From assembly GCA_041742255.1 (NCBI GenBank), contig JBGSIZ010000267.1, positions 1 to 30,723 on the forward strand: a stretch of 30,723 nucleotides of DNA, in the 5' to 3' direction. The number at the start of each line of letters is the position of its first letter. Position 1 is the first letter of the stretch. This document shows, in pieces, positions 8,701-16,308 of this stretch. Origin of the DNA: JBGSIZ01 sp041742255 (lineage in GTDB: Bacteria > Pseudomonadota > Alphaproteobacteria > Rhodobacterales > Rhodobacteraceae). Under the pieces are notes generated by a model, which was not told the DNA's origin, searched no databases, and was given only the letters and a program-made list of their open reading frames with translations. Position numbers and translations under genes: made by a program.

Positions 8701-10293
8701 CTGATTGCCCGGTTGCGCCATTCGACACCCGGCGTGACCCTGATTTCGCCGCCCCCGCACCACGATATCTACAGCATCGAGGATCTGGCCCAGCTGATCT
8801 ATGATCTCAAGCAGATCAATCCGCGCTGCAAGGTCACGGTCAAACTGGTCGCCTCCAGTGGCGTTGGGACCATTGCCGCCGGTGTGGCCAAGGCCAAGGC
8901 CGATATCATCCTGATTTCCGGCCACAATGGCGGCACTGGTGCGTCGCCCGCCACGTCCATCAAATACGCGGGCCTGCCGTGGGAAATGGGGTTGACCGAG
9001 GCCCATCAGGTTCTGGCGATGAACAATCTGCGCGAACGTGTGACATTGCGCACCGATGGCGGGTTGCGCACGGGCCGTGACATTGTGATGGCCGCCATGA
9101 TGGGCGCCGAGGAGTTCGGGATCGGCACCGCCGCCCTGATCGCCATGGGCTGTATCATGGTGCGCCAGTGCCAGTCCAACACCTGCCCCGTGGGTGTCTG
9201 CACCCAACGCGAGGATTTGCGCGCCAAGTTCACCGGCACCGCCGACAAGGTGGTCAACCTGATCACGTTCTACGCCACCGAAGTGCGGGAAATCCTTGCC
9301 AGTATCGGCGCCCGGTCGCTGGATGATGTGATTGGCCGCGCCGATCTGTTGACGCAGGTCAGCCGTGGGTCTGCCCATCTGGATGATCTGGACTTGAACC
9401 CGTTGTTGATCACCGTCGATGGCGCGGACAAGATCGTGTATGACCGCAACAAGCCCCGCAATGTGGTCACCGACACGCTGGATGCCGAGATCGTCAAGGA
9501 TGCCGCCCGGTTCCTGAACGACCGCGAAAAGATGCAGTTGGAATATGCCGTGCAGAATACGTTGCGCACCATCGGCACCCGCACCAGCAGCCACATCGTG
9601 CAAAAGTTCGGCATGAACAACAGCCTTCAGCCGGACCATCTGACGGTCAAGCTGAAGGGGTCCGCCGGTCAATCGCTGGGCGCGTTTGCCGCGCCGGGGC
9701 TAAAGCTGGAGGTGTCGGGCGACGCCAACGACTATGTCGGCAAGGGGTTGTCTGGTGGGTTGATCGTGGTCCGGCCGCCGATGAATTCGCCCTTGGTTGC
9801 ATCCGAAAACACGATCATCGGGAACACTGTTCTGTATGGGGCAACGGCGGGCAAGCTGTTTGCTGCTGGTCGTGCCGGCGAACGGTTTGCCGTGCGCAAT
9901 TCTGGGGCCAGCGTGGTTGTCGAAGGGTGCGGCACGAACGGTTGTGAATATATGACCGGCGGTGTTGCCGTCATTCTGGGCCAGATCGGTGCCAATTTTG
10001 GCGCGGGCATGACCGGTGGCATGGCCTATCTGTATGATCCCGACGGCACCTGTGCCCCGCTGATCAATATGGAGAGCCTTGTTACCTGTCCCGTCACTGT
10101 TGCCCATTGGGAAACACAATTGCGCGGCTTGATCGAACAGCACCTGAAGGAAACCAGCAGCCGCAAGGCCGCCGACATCCTGCAGCACTGGGAGACCGAA
10201 AAGCGTTGTTTTGTGCAGGTTTGCCCAAAGGAAATGCTGGTGCATCTGGCCTATCCGCTGACCGTGGAACAGGCCGCAATCCCGGCAGAGTAA
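5755..10293 (+). CDS. gltB: Glutamate synthase (NADPH) large subunit
   Basis: The 1512-residue GltB (alpha) subunit is of normal length. It carries a short propeptide and then the N-terminal nucleophile Cys34 (DDEHASCGVGLV), exposed by self-cleavage, which hydrolyses glutamine and channels ammonia to the synthase site. Further marks are YHQRYSTNTFPQW and AHNGEINTLKGN in the amidotransferase domain, and the FMN-binding synthase domain with ISGHNGGTGASP. The 3Fe-4S cysteines are CIMVRQCQSNTC (C-x5-C-x4-C). A C-terminal beta-helix rich in Gly includes GGLIVVRPP and EGCGTNGCEYMTGG. ATG 5755 follows AAGGAG by nine bases; an in-frame start at 5695 would overlap the preceding stop and has no support. 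It works with GltD upstream to assimilate ammonia. Confidence 0.97.
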   Translation: MTTYDAAWVATEEAKRKWMAENSLYRDDDEHASCGVGLVVAINGKASRSVVEKGIAALKAVWHRGAVDADGKTGDGAGIHVQIPVNFFYDQVRRTGHEPDMTKLIAVGQVFLPRTDFGAQERCRTIVESEVLRMGHYIYGWRHVPVNTEMLGDKANATRPEIEQILIRCDKDIDADQFERELYIIRRRIEKAAIAAQIASLYFCSLSCRSIIYKGMMLAEQVADFYPDLKDDRFESAFAIYHQRYSTNTFPQWSLAQPFRMLAHNGEINTLKGNVNWMRSHEIRMASNTFGDMAEDIKPIIPAGTSDSGALDSVFEVLVRAGRNAPMAKTMMVPEAWSKQAVEMPQSWQDMYSYCNAVMEPWDGPAALAMTDGRWVCGGLDRNGLRPMRYVVTGDGLLIAGSETGMVPVNEATVREKGALGPGQMIAVDMVEGRLFHDTEIKDKLAASQPYAAWVQRVVDLNAIMKDVPECPQFDSTDLRRRQIAAGYSIEELEQILAPMAEDGKETLASMGDDTPPAVLSNQYRPLSHFFRQNFSQVTNPPIDSLREARVMSLKTRFGNLKNVLDEDSSQTEILVLESPFIANAEFAEMVKTFGDSVAFIDCTFPAGSDADALRAGLERIRSEAEDAVRSGAGHLVLTDEHQREGHVPMPMILATSAVHSGLTRKGLRTFCSVNVRAAECIDAHYFAVLIGCGATTVNAYLAQDSIADRIARGLIDGNLTDAMRRYRDAIDAGLLKIMSKMGISVLSSYRGGLNFEAVGLSRAMVAEYFPGMHSRISGIGLHGIQRKLEEVHARGWLGGQDVLPIGGFYKARRSGEKHAWEAQTMHLLQSACDRASYELWKQYSAVMRANPPIHLRDLLDIKAMGKPVPIEEVESITSIRKRFVTPGMSLGALGPEAHKTLNVAMNRIGAKSDSGEGGEDPAHFVPEANGDNPSAKIKQVASGRFGVTAEYLNQCEELEIKVAQGAKPGEGGQLPGMKVTALIARLRHSTPGVTLISPPPHHDIYSIEDLAQLIYDLKQINPRCKVTVKLVASSGVGTIAAGVAKAKADIILISGHNGGTGASPATSIKYAGLPWEMGLTEAHQVLAMNNLRERVTLRTDGGLRTGRDIVMAAMMGAEEFGIGTAALIAMGCIMVRQCQSNTCPVGVCTQREDLRAKFTGTADKVVNLITFYATEVREILASIGARSLDDVIGRADLLTQVSRGSAHLDDLDLNPLLITVDGADKIVYDRNKPRNVVTDTLDAEIVKDAARFLNDREKMQLEYAVQNTLRTIGTRTSSHIVQKFGMNNSLQPDHLTVKLKGSAGQSLGAFAAPGLKLEVSGDANDYVGKGLSGGLIVVRPPMNSPLVASENTIIGNTVLYGATAGKLFAAGRAGERFAVRNSGASVVVEGCGTNGCEYMTGGVAVILGQIGANFGAGMTGGMAYLYDPDGTCAPLINMESLVTCPVTVAHWETQLRGLIEQHLKETSSRKAADILQHWETEKRCFVQVCPKEMLVHLAYPLTVEQAAIPAE

Positions 10294-10308
10294 CGCCGCA
10301 TACTGCCA

Positions 10309-10336
10309 CATTCCGGGGCTGTCCTGCCCCGGAATG
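10309..10336 (+). terminator. Terminator hairpin after gltB
   Basis: CATTCCGGGGC (10309-10319) and GCCCCGGAATG (10326-10336) form a perfect 11-bp GC-rich stem with a six-base loop, sixteen bases after the gltB stop. No T-run follows. This is the likely end of the glt transcript. Confidence 0.7.
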
Positions 10337-10436
10337 ACCCTGAAATGGATCCAATCGACCCGATTTGTTTCAAATTGAGGGCTAATTTGCCCCGCACAAA
10401 GGGACTTGTTTCGAGTTCCCCTTGGCGGAGGCTGCG

Positions 10437-11339
10437 ATGCCCACGACCTATAGCGATCAGTTCTTTTTCATCGACCCCTATGCGCCACCCGCGCCGGGGA
10501 CCGTTCTGAATTTCACGGTTCTGAACCTGACCGATCAGGATGATGACGGCGATGTCGGCACCGCCGGGAATGACCGGATCAACGGGATCGACATCACGGC
10601 CACCTATAATGGCGATACTATCACCGTGGACCTGCCATCGGGCGGGGTTGTGACCATCACCGGTGTCACGTTCTATCTGGCCAACGGGCAGCGGGTGTTC
10701 ACACCCAAGGACGGGTCGATCCTTGAAAACGGGTCCACCTTTGTCAGCTCTACCTGGGTGGGGCCGAATACGCAGATGCCGGTCACCGACCTTGGCCCCG
10801 CCTGTTTCACCCCCGGTATACTGATCGACACCGCAGACGGCCCCCGCCCGGTGGAAACGCTGGAGGAGGGGTGTCTGGTTCTGACCCGCGACCATGGGTT
10901 GCAGCCCCTGCGCTGGGTCGCCCGCCGCACAACGGATGGCACAGGCAGCCATGCCCCGATCCGGTTGTGCAAAGGCGCCATCGGCAACGCCCGCGACATG
11001 ATCGTGTCCCCGCAGCACCGGTTTGTCATCGAAGGCTGGCGGGCCGAGTTGTTTTTCGGTCAGGACGAGGTGCTGGTGGCCGCCAAACATCTGGTCAACG
11101 GCGATACCATCCACGTCCACAAGATGGAGAAGGTAGAGTATCTGCATCTGGTGTTTGACGCCCACGAGATTGTCTATGCCGAAGGGTGTCCGACCGAAAG
11201 TTTCGATATTGGCGGTGATCTGGCGCTGTATGATCCCGACATTCGGGCGGGAATTGCGGCCCGTGTCCGCAACGCCCGCTGCGCCGGAACTGCCCGCCCT
11301 GTGGCCCGCGCGCATGAGGCGCTGGCGATGCTTGTCTGA
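10437..11339 (+). CDS. Hint (hedgehog/intein-type) domain protein
   Basis: The 300-residue product has an N-terminal beta-rich region with an acidic, RTX-like stretch (DQDDDGDVGTAGNDRINGI, about 33-51). The Hint domain begins at Cys123: PACFTPGILIDTADGPRPVE, then VLTRDHGLQPLRW. A second Hint block SPQHRFVIEG lies at 191-200, and HLVFDAHEIVYAEG at 237-250. Hint domains cleave or splice the peptide chain at the conserved Cys. This type is abundant in Rhodobacteraceae, often attached to secreted repeat proteins, and its job is not established. The classical intein C-terminal His-Asn is not evident. No signal peptide is seen. ATG 10437 has GGAGG five bases upstream. The downstream neighbour is an unrecognised protein, possibly a functional partner. 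Confidence 0.85.
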   Translation: MPTTYSDQFFFIDPYAPPAPGTVLNFTVLNLTDQDDDGDVGTAGNDRINGIDITATYNGDTITVDLPSGGVVTITGVTFYLANGQRVFTPKDGSILENGSTFVSSTWVGPNTQMPVTDLGPACFTPGILIDTADGPRPVETLEEGCLVLTRDHGLQPLRWVARRTTDGTGSHAPIRLCKGAIGNARDMIVSPQHRFVIEGWRAELFFGQDEVLVAAKHLVNGDTIHVHKMEKVEYLHLVFDAHEIVYAEGCPTESFDIGGDLALYDPDIRAGIAARVRNARCAGTARPVARAHEALAMLV

Positions 11340-11388
11340 CAAACGTCGATTTCTACTTGATCCGTTCTTCCTGCTGTTGGACACTTTT

Positions 11389-11401
11389 CGCATTTAATGC
11401 G
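11389..11401. promoter_or_regulatory. Small palindrome before the unknown gene
   Basis: CGCATT-T-AATGCG is a perfect 13-base palindrome 25 bases upstream of the start at 11427. It could be an operator half-turn site or a short leader hairpin. No clear -35/-10 pair is spaced around it. Confidence 0.3.
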
Positions 11402-11426
11402 GAATCGTTTGAACAGGAGTTAGGCT

Positions 11427-12401
11427 ATGGATTGGAGCGATAAATGGTTGGGCGTCGCCGGTGGCGGGTTTGGATTTTCTCTTATTGGGGGAATGGGCGC
11501 ATACCAGCTCAACCTTTGGAATATGGCGGGTGGGAATGTCCCGCTGCGCGTGCTGGTATTCGGGAAACGGCTGGGATTGACAGCACAGGCCGAGGCCGCC
11601 CATGCGGTTTGTTTCCTGTCCGGCGTGCCATCGCCAAACAGTTTTACCGAGATCAAATCCAGTGGGGTTGACTGGGCGCTTGCCCTTGGTCTGAAGGCGG
11701 ACAGCCTTGTCAAAGGGGGGTCAAAGGCCGCAAAGGCGGTTGCCGAGATTGCGACCTCGACGGGGAATTGGGCCAGCCATGAAGGCGCAAAAAAAGCGGT
11801 CCAGGGTCTGATGGGTGATTTCAGCACATCATCCAGTTCGCCCAGCTTTGTCTTGCTTCCAACACCGGTGGCCGTCGCGGTGGGTGCCGGTATCTGGTAT
11901 GAATGGCAAACGATGACAAAGGTCGGCACCGATATTGCGTGGGAATATGTGACGCCGGTCTGGTCGTTGGAAAATGCCGGACAAAAAGTCATTCTAAAGA
12001 TGCACAATATTCCCGAAGCTGATGGCGCGACCCTGAATTTCCATATTCGGGAAAAGGTTTTTGGGTCGGACAACCTGATTTCATTTGCGAACCGCGAAGG
12101 GGGGCAAGGTAGCATCCTTTTGTCGGGGACGGTGCAGAATGGACGATTGACCGATCCAGCCAATAGCATTGCCGACGGCTTTGACCTGACCAGCCGTATT
12201 CCGGTTGGAAAGACCGAGATCGGGATGTTGTCAGTGTCCAAAACCAAAGAGGTCACAAAAAGTGACGCGGTCAGCATCGGCGTGTCGGTTTGTCAGGGCC
12301 GCATCAATCTGTATCGTTGGGAGTCAGATGACTATGCCAAGGTTCTGACTGATGCCAAGGGCGCGTTCATGTCGGCAAAGACAACCAGCCTGCTGTCCTA
12401 G
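11427..12401 (+). CDS. Protein of unknown function, 324 residues
   Basis: I do not recognise this protein. It starts at ATG 11427 with GGAG nine bases upstream. The N-terminus is glycine-rich and hydrophobic (GVAGGGFGFSLIGGMGAYQL, 9-28) but is not a typical signal peptide. A Lys/Ala-rich, probably helical region follows (about 92-127), then a serine run (STSSSSPS) and a hydrophobic segment (FVLLPTPVAVAVGAGIWYEW, about 141-160). The C-terminal half looks beta-rich (VILKMHNIP, ATLNFHIREKVFG, GSILLSGTV). It has only two cysteines. Codon use (CTT, ATT, GGA, CTA) looks less GC-biased than neighbouring genes, hinting at a different history. It follows the Hint-domain gene by 87 bases on the same strand. 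Confidence 0.7.
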   Translation: MDWSDKWLGVAGGGFGFSLIGGMGAYQLNLWNMAGGNVPLRVLVFGKRLGLTAQAEAAHAVCFLSGVPSPNSFTEIKSSGVDWALALGLKADSLVKGGSKAAKAVAEIATSTGNWASHEGAKKAVQGLMGDFSTSSSSPSFVLLPTPVAVAVGAGIWYEWQTMTKVGTDIAWEYVTPVWSLENAGQKVILKMHNIPEADGATLNFHIREKVFGSDNLISFANREGGQGSILLSGTVQNGRLTDPANSIADGFDLTSRIPVGKTEIGMLSVSKTKEVTKSDAVSIGVSVCQGRINLYRWESDDYAKVLTDAKGAFMSAKTTSLLS

Positions 12402-12463
12402 GATCGGCGGGGCGATTGTTTACATTCTTGACGCCCGGGTTGGCATGAGGCCTATGCAGAGCC

Positions 12464-13195
12464 ATGGCCAAACCGCGCAAAACCGCAACGCCACCCAAGG
12501 TCGAAACCCCGCCCCGCCGCGGTTGGTGGGTTCGTGCGCGCCGTATCATTTTGCGTCTGTGTGTCGTCGGTATTATGGCGGTGGCGTTTGTCGTCGTGTT
12601 GTTCGCGATCGTGCGCCCGCCCGTCACCCCCTATATGGTGGCCGAGCGTTTGCGGCTGGGTGCCCCGCTGGACCGGGATTGGGTCCGGATGGCCGATATT
12701 GCCCCGGTCATGGCCCGGTCCGCCGTGGCGGGCGAAGATGCCAATTTCTGTTTGCACTGGGGTCTGGACCTGAACGCAATCCGCGCGGCGTTGGACGATG
12801 GCGGCGCGCGTGGCGCGTCCACCATCAGCCAGCAAACCGTCAAGAATGTCTATTTGTGGCATGGCCGCAGTTGGGTCCGCAAAGCCATGGAGGCCACTCT
12901 GACCCCCGTGGTCGAGGCTGTCTGGACCAAGCGCCGTATCCTTGAGGTGTATCTGAACGTCGCCGAATTTGACGAAGGCGTGTTTGGCGTGCAAGCCGCC
13001 GCCCAGCATTATTTCGGGGTCGATGCCGCCGATCTGACCCCGGTGCAGGCCGCCCGTCTGGCCGCCATATTGCCCGACCCCAAGGGGCGGTCCGCATCGG
13101 ACCCATCCCAGTTTGTCCGCAGGCAGGCCGCCCGCATCCTGGACGGTGCCGCCACCATTCAGGCCGATGGCCGCGCGGCCTGTTTCGAGCGCTGA
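12464..13195 (+). CDS. mtgA: Monofunctional biosynthetic peptidoglycan transglycosylase
   Basis: This 243-residue GT51-family enzyme polymerises lipid II into glycan strands without a transpeptidase domain. A basic N-terminus (MAKPRKTATPPKVETPPRRG) precedes one membrane helix (about 28-50). The five GT51 blocks are recognisable: AGEDANFCLHWG with catalytic Glu91, RGASTISQQTVKNV (116-129), W-x-R-K at about 137-140, KRRILEVYLNVAEF with the second acidic residue (156-169), and GVQAAAQHYFG. The length fits MtgA rather than a bifunctional penicillin-binding protein. The gene is followed by a GST-like gene on the same strand, 63 bases downstream. Confidence 0.94.
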   Translation: MAKPRKTATPPKVETPPRRGWWVRARRIILRLCVVGIMAVAFVVVLFAIVRPPVTPYMVAERLRLGAPLDRDWVRMADIAPVMARSAVAGEDANFCLHWGLDLNAIRAALDDGGARGASTISQQTVKNVYLWHGRSWVRKAMEATLTPVVEAVWTKRRILEVYLNVAEFDEGVFGVQAAAQHYFGVDAADLTPVQAARLAAILPDPKGRSASDPSQFVRRQAARILDGAATIQADGRAACFER

Positions 13196-13258
13196 GCGGG
13201 GATTGATACCGCGCCCCGGTTGGGGCATTGAGGGATGACCCCGTCTGGAGGGACGCCC

Positions 13259-13924
13259 ATGAACCGACTGTATCATTATCCCCTGTCCCCGTTTTCCCGC
13301 AAAGTGCGCCTGAGCCTTGCGGAAAAGAAGATCGAGGTGGAGCTGCTGGAAGAACGGTATTGGGAGCAGGACCCCGAGTTCATGCGCCGCAATCCCGCCG
13401 GCAAGGTGCCCATCCTGAAGCTGGGCAACCGGCTGATGGCCGACAGTCAGGCGATTTGCGAATATCTGGAAGAAACCCATCCCACCCCGCCCCTGATGCC
13501 CCAGGGTGCCGATGCCCGGTATGAGGTTCGCCGCCTGATCGCGTGGTTTGATGACAAGTTCTATCACGAGGTCACCCAGTTGTTGATCGGCGAACGGGTG
13601 TTTCGCAAGATCATGGGCACCGGGTATCCCGACAGCACCAACGTCAAGGCCGGGGCCAAGGCGATCAAGTTTCATCTGGATTACATGGCCTGGCTGTTGG
13701 AAAGCCGCCGCTGGTTGGCGGGGAATGAAATGACCCTTGCCGATTTTGCCGCCGCCGCCCATTTGTCTTGTCTGGATTATGTGTCTGACGTCGATTGGAA
13801 CCGGTCCGCCGTGGTCAAGGATTGGTATGCCAAGATCAAATCCCGCCCCGCGTTCCGGTCCATTCTGGCCGATCAGATTTCCGGATTTCGCCCGTCCGCC
13901 CATTATACCGACCTTGATTTCTAA
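13259..13924 (+). CDS. Glutathione S-transferase family protein
   Basis: This 221-residue protein has a thioredoxin-fold N-terminal domain, MNRLYHYPLSPFSRKVRLSL. The Ser10-Pro-Phe-Ser motif is at the usual active site turn, a cis-Pro motif KVPIL is present, and DSQAICEYLEE binds the glutathione gamma-glutamyl group. The all-helical C-terminal domain includes LAGNEMTLADFAAAAHLSCL, a typical N-capping motif for GSTs. Substrate cannot be told from sequence. ATG 13259 is chosen because GGAGG precedes it and the beta-strand begins at once; the earlier in-frame ATG at 13235 adds eight residues without support. An intergenic repeat separates it from queG. Confidence 0.9.
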   Translation: MNRLYHYPLSPFSRKVRLSLAEKKIEVELLEERYWEQDPEFMRRNPAGKVPILKLGNRLMADSQAICEYLEETHPTPPLMPQGADARYEVRRLIAWFDDKFYHEVTQLLIGERVFRKIMGTGYPDSTNVKAGAKAIKFHLDYMAWLLESRRWLAGNEMTLADFAAAAHLSCLDYVSDVDWNRSAVVKDWYAKIKSRPAFRSILADQISGFRPSAHYTDLDF

Positions 13925-13928
13925 GCCG

Positions 13929-13975
13929 ATCCCGCGCGGGGGGCGCTGCCCCCGGCCTGCGGCCTCCCCCGGGAT
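13929..13975. repeat. Compact palindromic intergenic repeat
   Basis: Within 47 bases lie GGGGGC-GCT-GCCCCC (13939-13953), GGCC-TGC-GGCC (13954-13964) and outer arms ATCCC / GGGAT (13929-13933, 13971-13975). Together these could fold into a multi-branched structure. It is followed by ATATTTGTGGCACAAAG. Very similar 'gene-junk' repeats recur between genes in many Rhodobacteraceae genomes (general recollection, not searched). It may terminate GST transcription. Confidence 0.65.
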
Positions 13976-13996
13976 ATTTGTGGCACAAAGGCACTG

Positions 13997-15031
13997 ATGA
14001 CCCAGTCCCTGACATCCCGGTTGCGCGCGCAGGCCCATGCCGTGGGGTTTTCCGCAATGGGGGTGTGCCGCCCCGATGCCATTCCTGATGCCGCCGCCCG
14101 GTTGCGTGCCTATGTCGATGCTGGCCACCATGGCCAGATGGCGTGGATGGCCGACCGGATGGCGTGGCGCGGCGACCCTGCCGCGTTATGGCCGCAGGCC
14201 CGGTCTGTGGTCATGCTGGCCGAGGTGTATACCCCCGATCATGATCCCATGACCGTGCTGGCCCAGCCCGACCGCGCCGCCATTTCCGTCTATGCCCACG
14301 GCAAGGATTACCATGATGTGGTCAAGAAACGCCTGAAGTCGCTGGGCCGTTGGTTGATCGACGCCGCCGGTGGTGCCGAGATCAAGGTGTTTGTGGACAC
14401 CGCGCCCGTCATGGAAAAGCCGTTGGCCCAAGCCGCCGGATTGGGATGGCAGGGCAAGCACACCAACGTTTTGAGCCGCGATTTGGGCAACTGGTTTTTT
14501 CTGGGCGCCATTTTCACCACCCTTGAGCTGGACGTGGATGCCCCCGAGGTCAGCTATTGCGGCAGTTGCACTGCGTGTCTGGATATTTGTCCCACGCGCG
14601 CCTTTGTTGCCCCGTATCAGTTGGACGCCCGCCGTTGTATTTCCTATCTGACGATCGAGCATAAGGGGCCGGTGGATCCGGAGCTGCGCGGGAAGTTGGG
14701 CAACCGCATTTATGGCTGTGACGATTGTCTGGCCGTGTGTCCGTGGAACAAATTCGCCGCCGACGCCCGAGAAATGCGGTATCGCGGGTTGACCGCCCCC
14801 GCGCTTGCCGATCTGGCCGCGCTGGATGATGCCGCCTTTCGCCTGATGTTTGCCGGTAGCCCGGTCAAGCGGATTGGCCGCGACAGGTTTGTCCGCAATG
14901 TCGCCTATGCCATTGGTAATTCCGGCGATCCCGCGCTGGCTGCCGCCGTGGCCCCGTTGGTTGCGGATGCTGATCCTGTTGTGGCCGATGCCGCCCGGTG
15001 GGCGTTGGACCGCCTGACCCAAGGCCGCTGA
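13997..15031 (+). CDS. queG: Epoxyqueuosine reductase
   Basis: The 344-residue QueG is the cobalamin-dependent 4Fe-4S enzyme that reduces epoxyqueuosine to queuosine in tRNA wobble position 34. Visible marks are the catalytic Asp134 in VFVDTAPVMEK, AAGLGWQGKHTNVLS, the ferredoxin-like cluster YCGSCTACLDICPT (C188, C191, C194, C198) and GCDDCLAVCPWNKFA (C241, C244, C248). A C-terminal HEAT-like tail (GDPALAAAVAPLVADADPVV) helps bind tRNA in this family. ATG 13997 directly follows the intergenic repeat and is the only start preceding the conserved region without overlapping that repeat. Confidence 0.96.
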   Translation: MTQSLTSRLRAQAHAVGFSAMGVCRPDAIPDAAARLRAYVDAGHHGQMAWMADRMAWRGDPAALWPQARSVVMLAEVYTPDHDPMTVLAQPDRAAISVYAHGKDYHDVVKKRLKSLGRWLIDAAGGAEIKVFVDTAPVMEKPLAQAAGLGWQGKHTNVLSRDLGNWFFLGAIFTTLELDVDAPEVSYCGSCTACLDICPTRAFVAPYQLDARRCISYLTIEHKGPVDPELRGKLGNRIYGCDDCLAVCPWNKFAADAREMRYRGLTAPALADLAALDDAAFRLMFAGSPVKRIGRDRFVRNVAYAIGNSGDPALAAAVAPLVADADPVVADAARWALDRLTQGR

Positions 15032-15090
15032 CGTGGTTGTGACCGGGCTGCTGGCGTTGGCGCGGTAAGGTCCGTGCAAAGGAGTTTGCC

Positions 15091-16257
15091 ATGATCCGAT
15101 TGATCCTCGCGTTGATGGTGGCCGCGGGGCCAGTAGTTGCTGAGGTGCCCCAAGGTGAGCGGAACGCCGCGTTCACCCCCGCCTTTGCCAACCAGACCCG
15201 CGCCCCGGCGTTGTCCCCGACCCCTGTCACGGTGGGCGTCTTTGCCCGTGGATTGGAAAACCCGTGGGGCATTTCCGCCCTGCCCGGCACGGGCTGGTTG
15301 GTGACCGAACGCGCGGGACGGTTGCGCGTGCTGTTCCCCGATGGCCGGGTGTCCGACCCGATTGCAGGCGTGCCGCAGGTCGCCGCTATCCGGCAGGGCG
15401 GGTTGCTGGATGTCACGGTAAGCCCGGATTTCGCCCGTGACCGGCTGGTATTCTGGACCTATGCCAAGCCCGTGGCGGGCGGCATGGCCACGGCCGCCGC
15501 ACGGGGACGGTTGTCTGATGACCTGACCGCCCTGACGGAGGTGCGCGATATCTTTGTGCAGACGCCTGCCTCGACCTCGCCGTTGCATTTCGGGTCCCGG
15601 ATTGTGTTTGACCGGGCGGGCCATGTGTTCATCACCACCGGCGAGCGGTCTGTGGAATGGGAGCGGGGCCGCGCCCAAGACCCGAACATTCCCTATGGCA
15701 AGGTGATCCGCCTGTTTCCCGATGGGTCCGTGCCGCCCGACAATCCGTTTGTGGCGGGGGGCGGTGATCCGGCGGTATGGTCTTATGGCCACCGCAATGT
15801 GCAAGGGGCCGCCGTCGATGCACAGGGCGCGTTGTGGACGCTGGAACATGGACCTGCGGGCGGGGATGAATTGAACCGACCCCAAAGTGGGCGCAACTAT
15901 GGCTGGCCCCAGATTTCCTATGGCGTCAATTACGATGGAACCCCGGTGGGCACGGGCCGCGCCGTGCAGGACGGCATGGAACAGCCGGTGTATTACTGGG
16001 ACCCGGTGATCGCGCCGGGCGGCATGGTGTTTTATGACGGGGCCTATGCGCCGTGGCGGGGCGATGCATTGATCGCGTCCCTGAACCCCGGCGCGTTGGT
16101 CCGCCTCCGGATCGAGGGCGGGCAGGTCACGGGCGAGGAACATCTGTTGCCCGATGTGGGCCGGGTTCGTGACGTGGAGCAATTGCCCGATGGCAGTGTG
16201 TTCGTGTTGATTGATGCGCAGGATGGCGCCGTTTTGCGCGTTGTTCCCGGCGAATGA
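15091..16257 (+). CDS. PQQ-dependent sugar dehydrogenase (soluble aldose dehydrogenase type)
   Basis: This 388-residue secreted beta-propeller begins with a signal peptide, MIRLILALMVAAGPVVAE, so it acts in the periplasm. Family marks are GLENPWGI, GWLVTERAGRL, QGGLLDVTVSPDF, the ALWTLEHGPAGGDELN segment, YGWPQISYGVNYDG and the C-terminal GRVRDVEQLPDGSV. These match the YliI/Asd group, which oxidises aldose sugars with pyrroloquinoline quinone as cofactor. No PQQ biosynthesis gene is seen in this window. The start at 15091 has AAAGGAG eight bases upstream. It appears to be a single-gene unit or distal to queG (59-base gap). Confidence 0.92.
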   Translation: MIRLILALMVAAGPVVAEVPQGERNAAFTPAFANQTRAPALSPTPVTVGVFARGLENPWGISALPGTGWLVTERAGRLRVLFPDGRVSDPIAGVPQVAAIRQGGLLDVTVSPDFARDRLVFWTYAKPVAGGMATAAARGRLSDDLTALTEVRDIFVQTPASTSPLHFGSRIVFDRAGHVFITTGERSVEWERGRAQDPNIPYGKVIRLFPDGSVPPDNPFVAGGGDPAVWSYGHRNVQGAAVDAQGALWTLEHGPAGGDELNRPQSGRNYGWPQISYGVNYDGTPVGTGRAVQDGMEQPVYYWDPVIAPGGMVFYDGAYAPWRGDALIASLNPGALVRLRIEGGQVTGEEHLLPDVGRVRDVEQLPDGSVFVLIDAQDGAVLRVVPGE

Positions 16258-16275
16258 GCGGGGCCGCCAAATCTG

Positions 16276-16284
16276 TGCTATGAT
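16276..16284 (+). promoter_or_regulatory. Extended -10 promoter candidate
   Basis: TG-C-TATGAT lies 24 bases upstream of the start of the 62-residue gene. The extended TGn and five of six -10 matches support it, but no good -35 is seen. Confidence 0.45.
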
Positions 16285-16308
16285 CGGGGTCTGCAATGGG
16301 AGGATGCC

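Noticed and set aside
5350..9672. A 1440-codon open frame on the minus strand, antisense to gltB
   Set aside because: It lies entirely antisense to recognised genes, has low-complexity His/Gly/Leu-rich translation typical of the mirror frame of GC-rich genes, and has no ribosome binding site or known motif.
12428..12456. TTGACG-N17-CCTATG promoter before mtgA
   Set aside because: The predicted start would fall at the ATG itself and leave no leader, and the -10 match is poor.
12452..14131. A 559-codon open frame on the minus strand across mtgA and the GST gene
   Set aside because: It spans two well-supported plus-strand genes and an intergenic repeat, and has no family resemblance.
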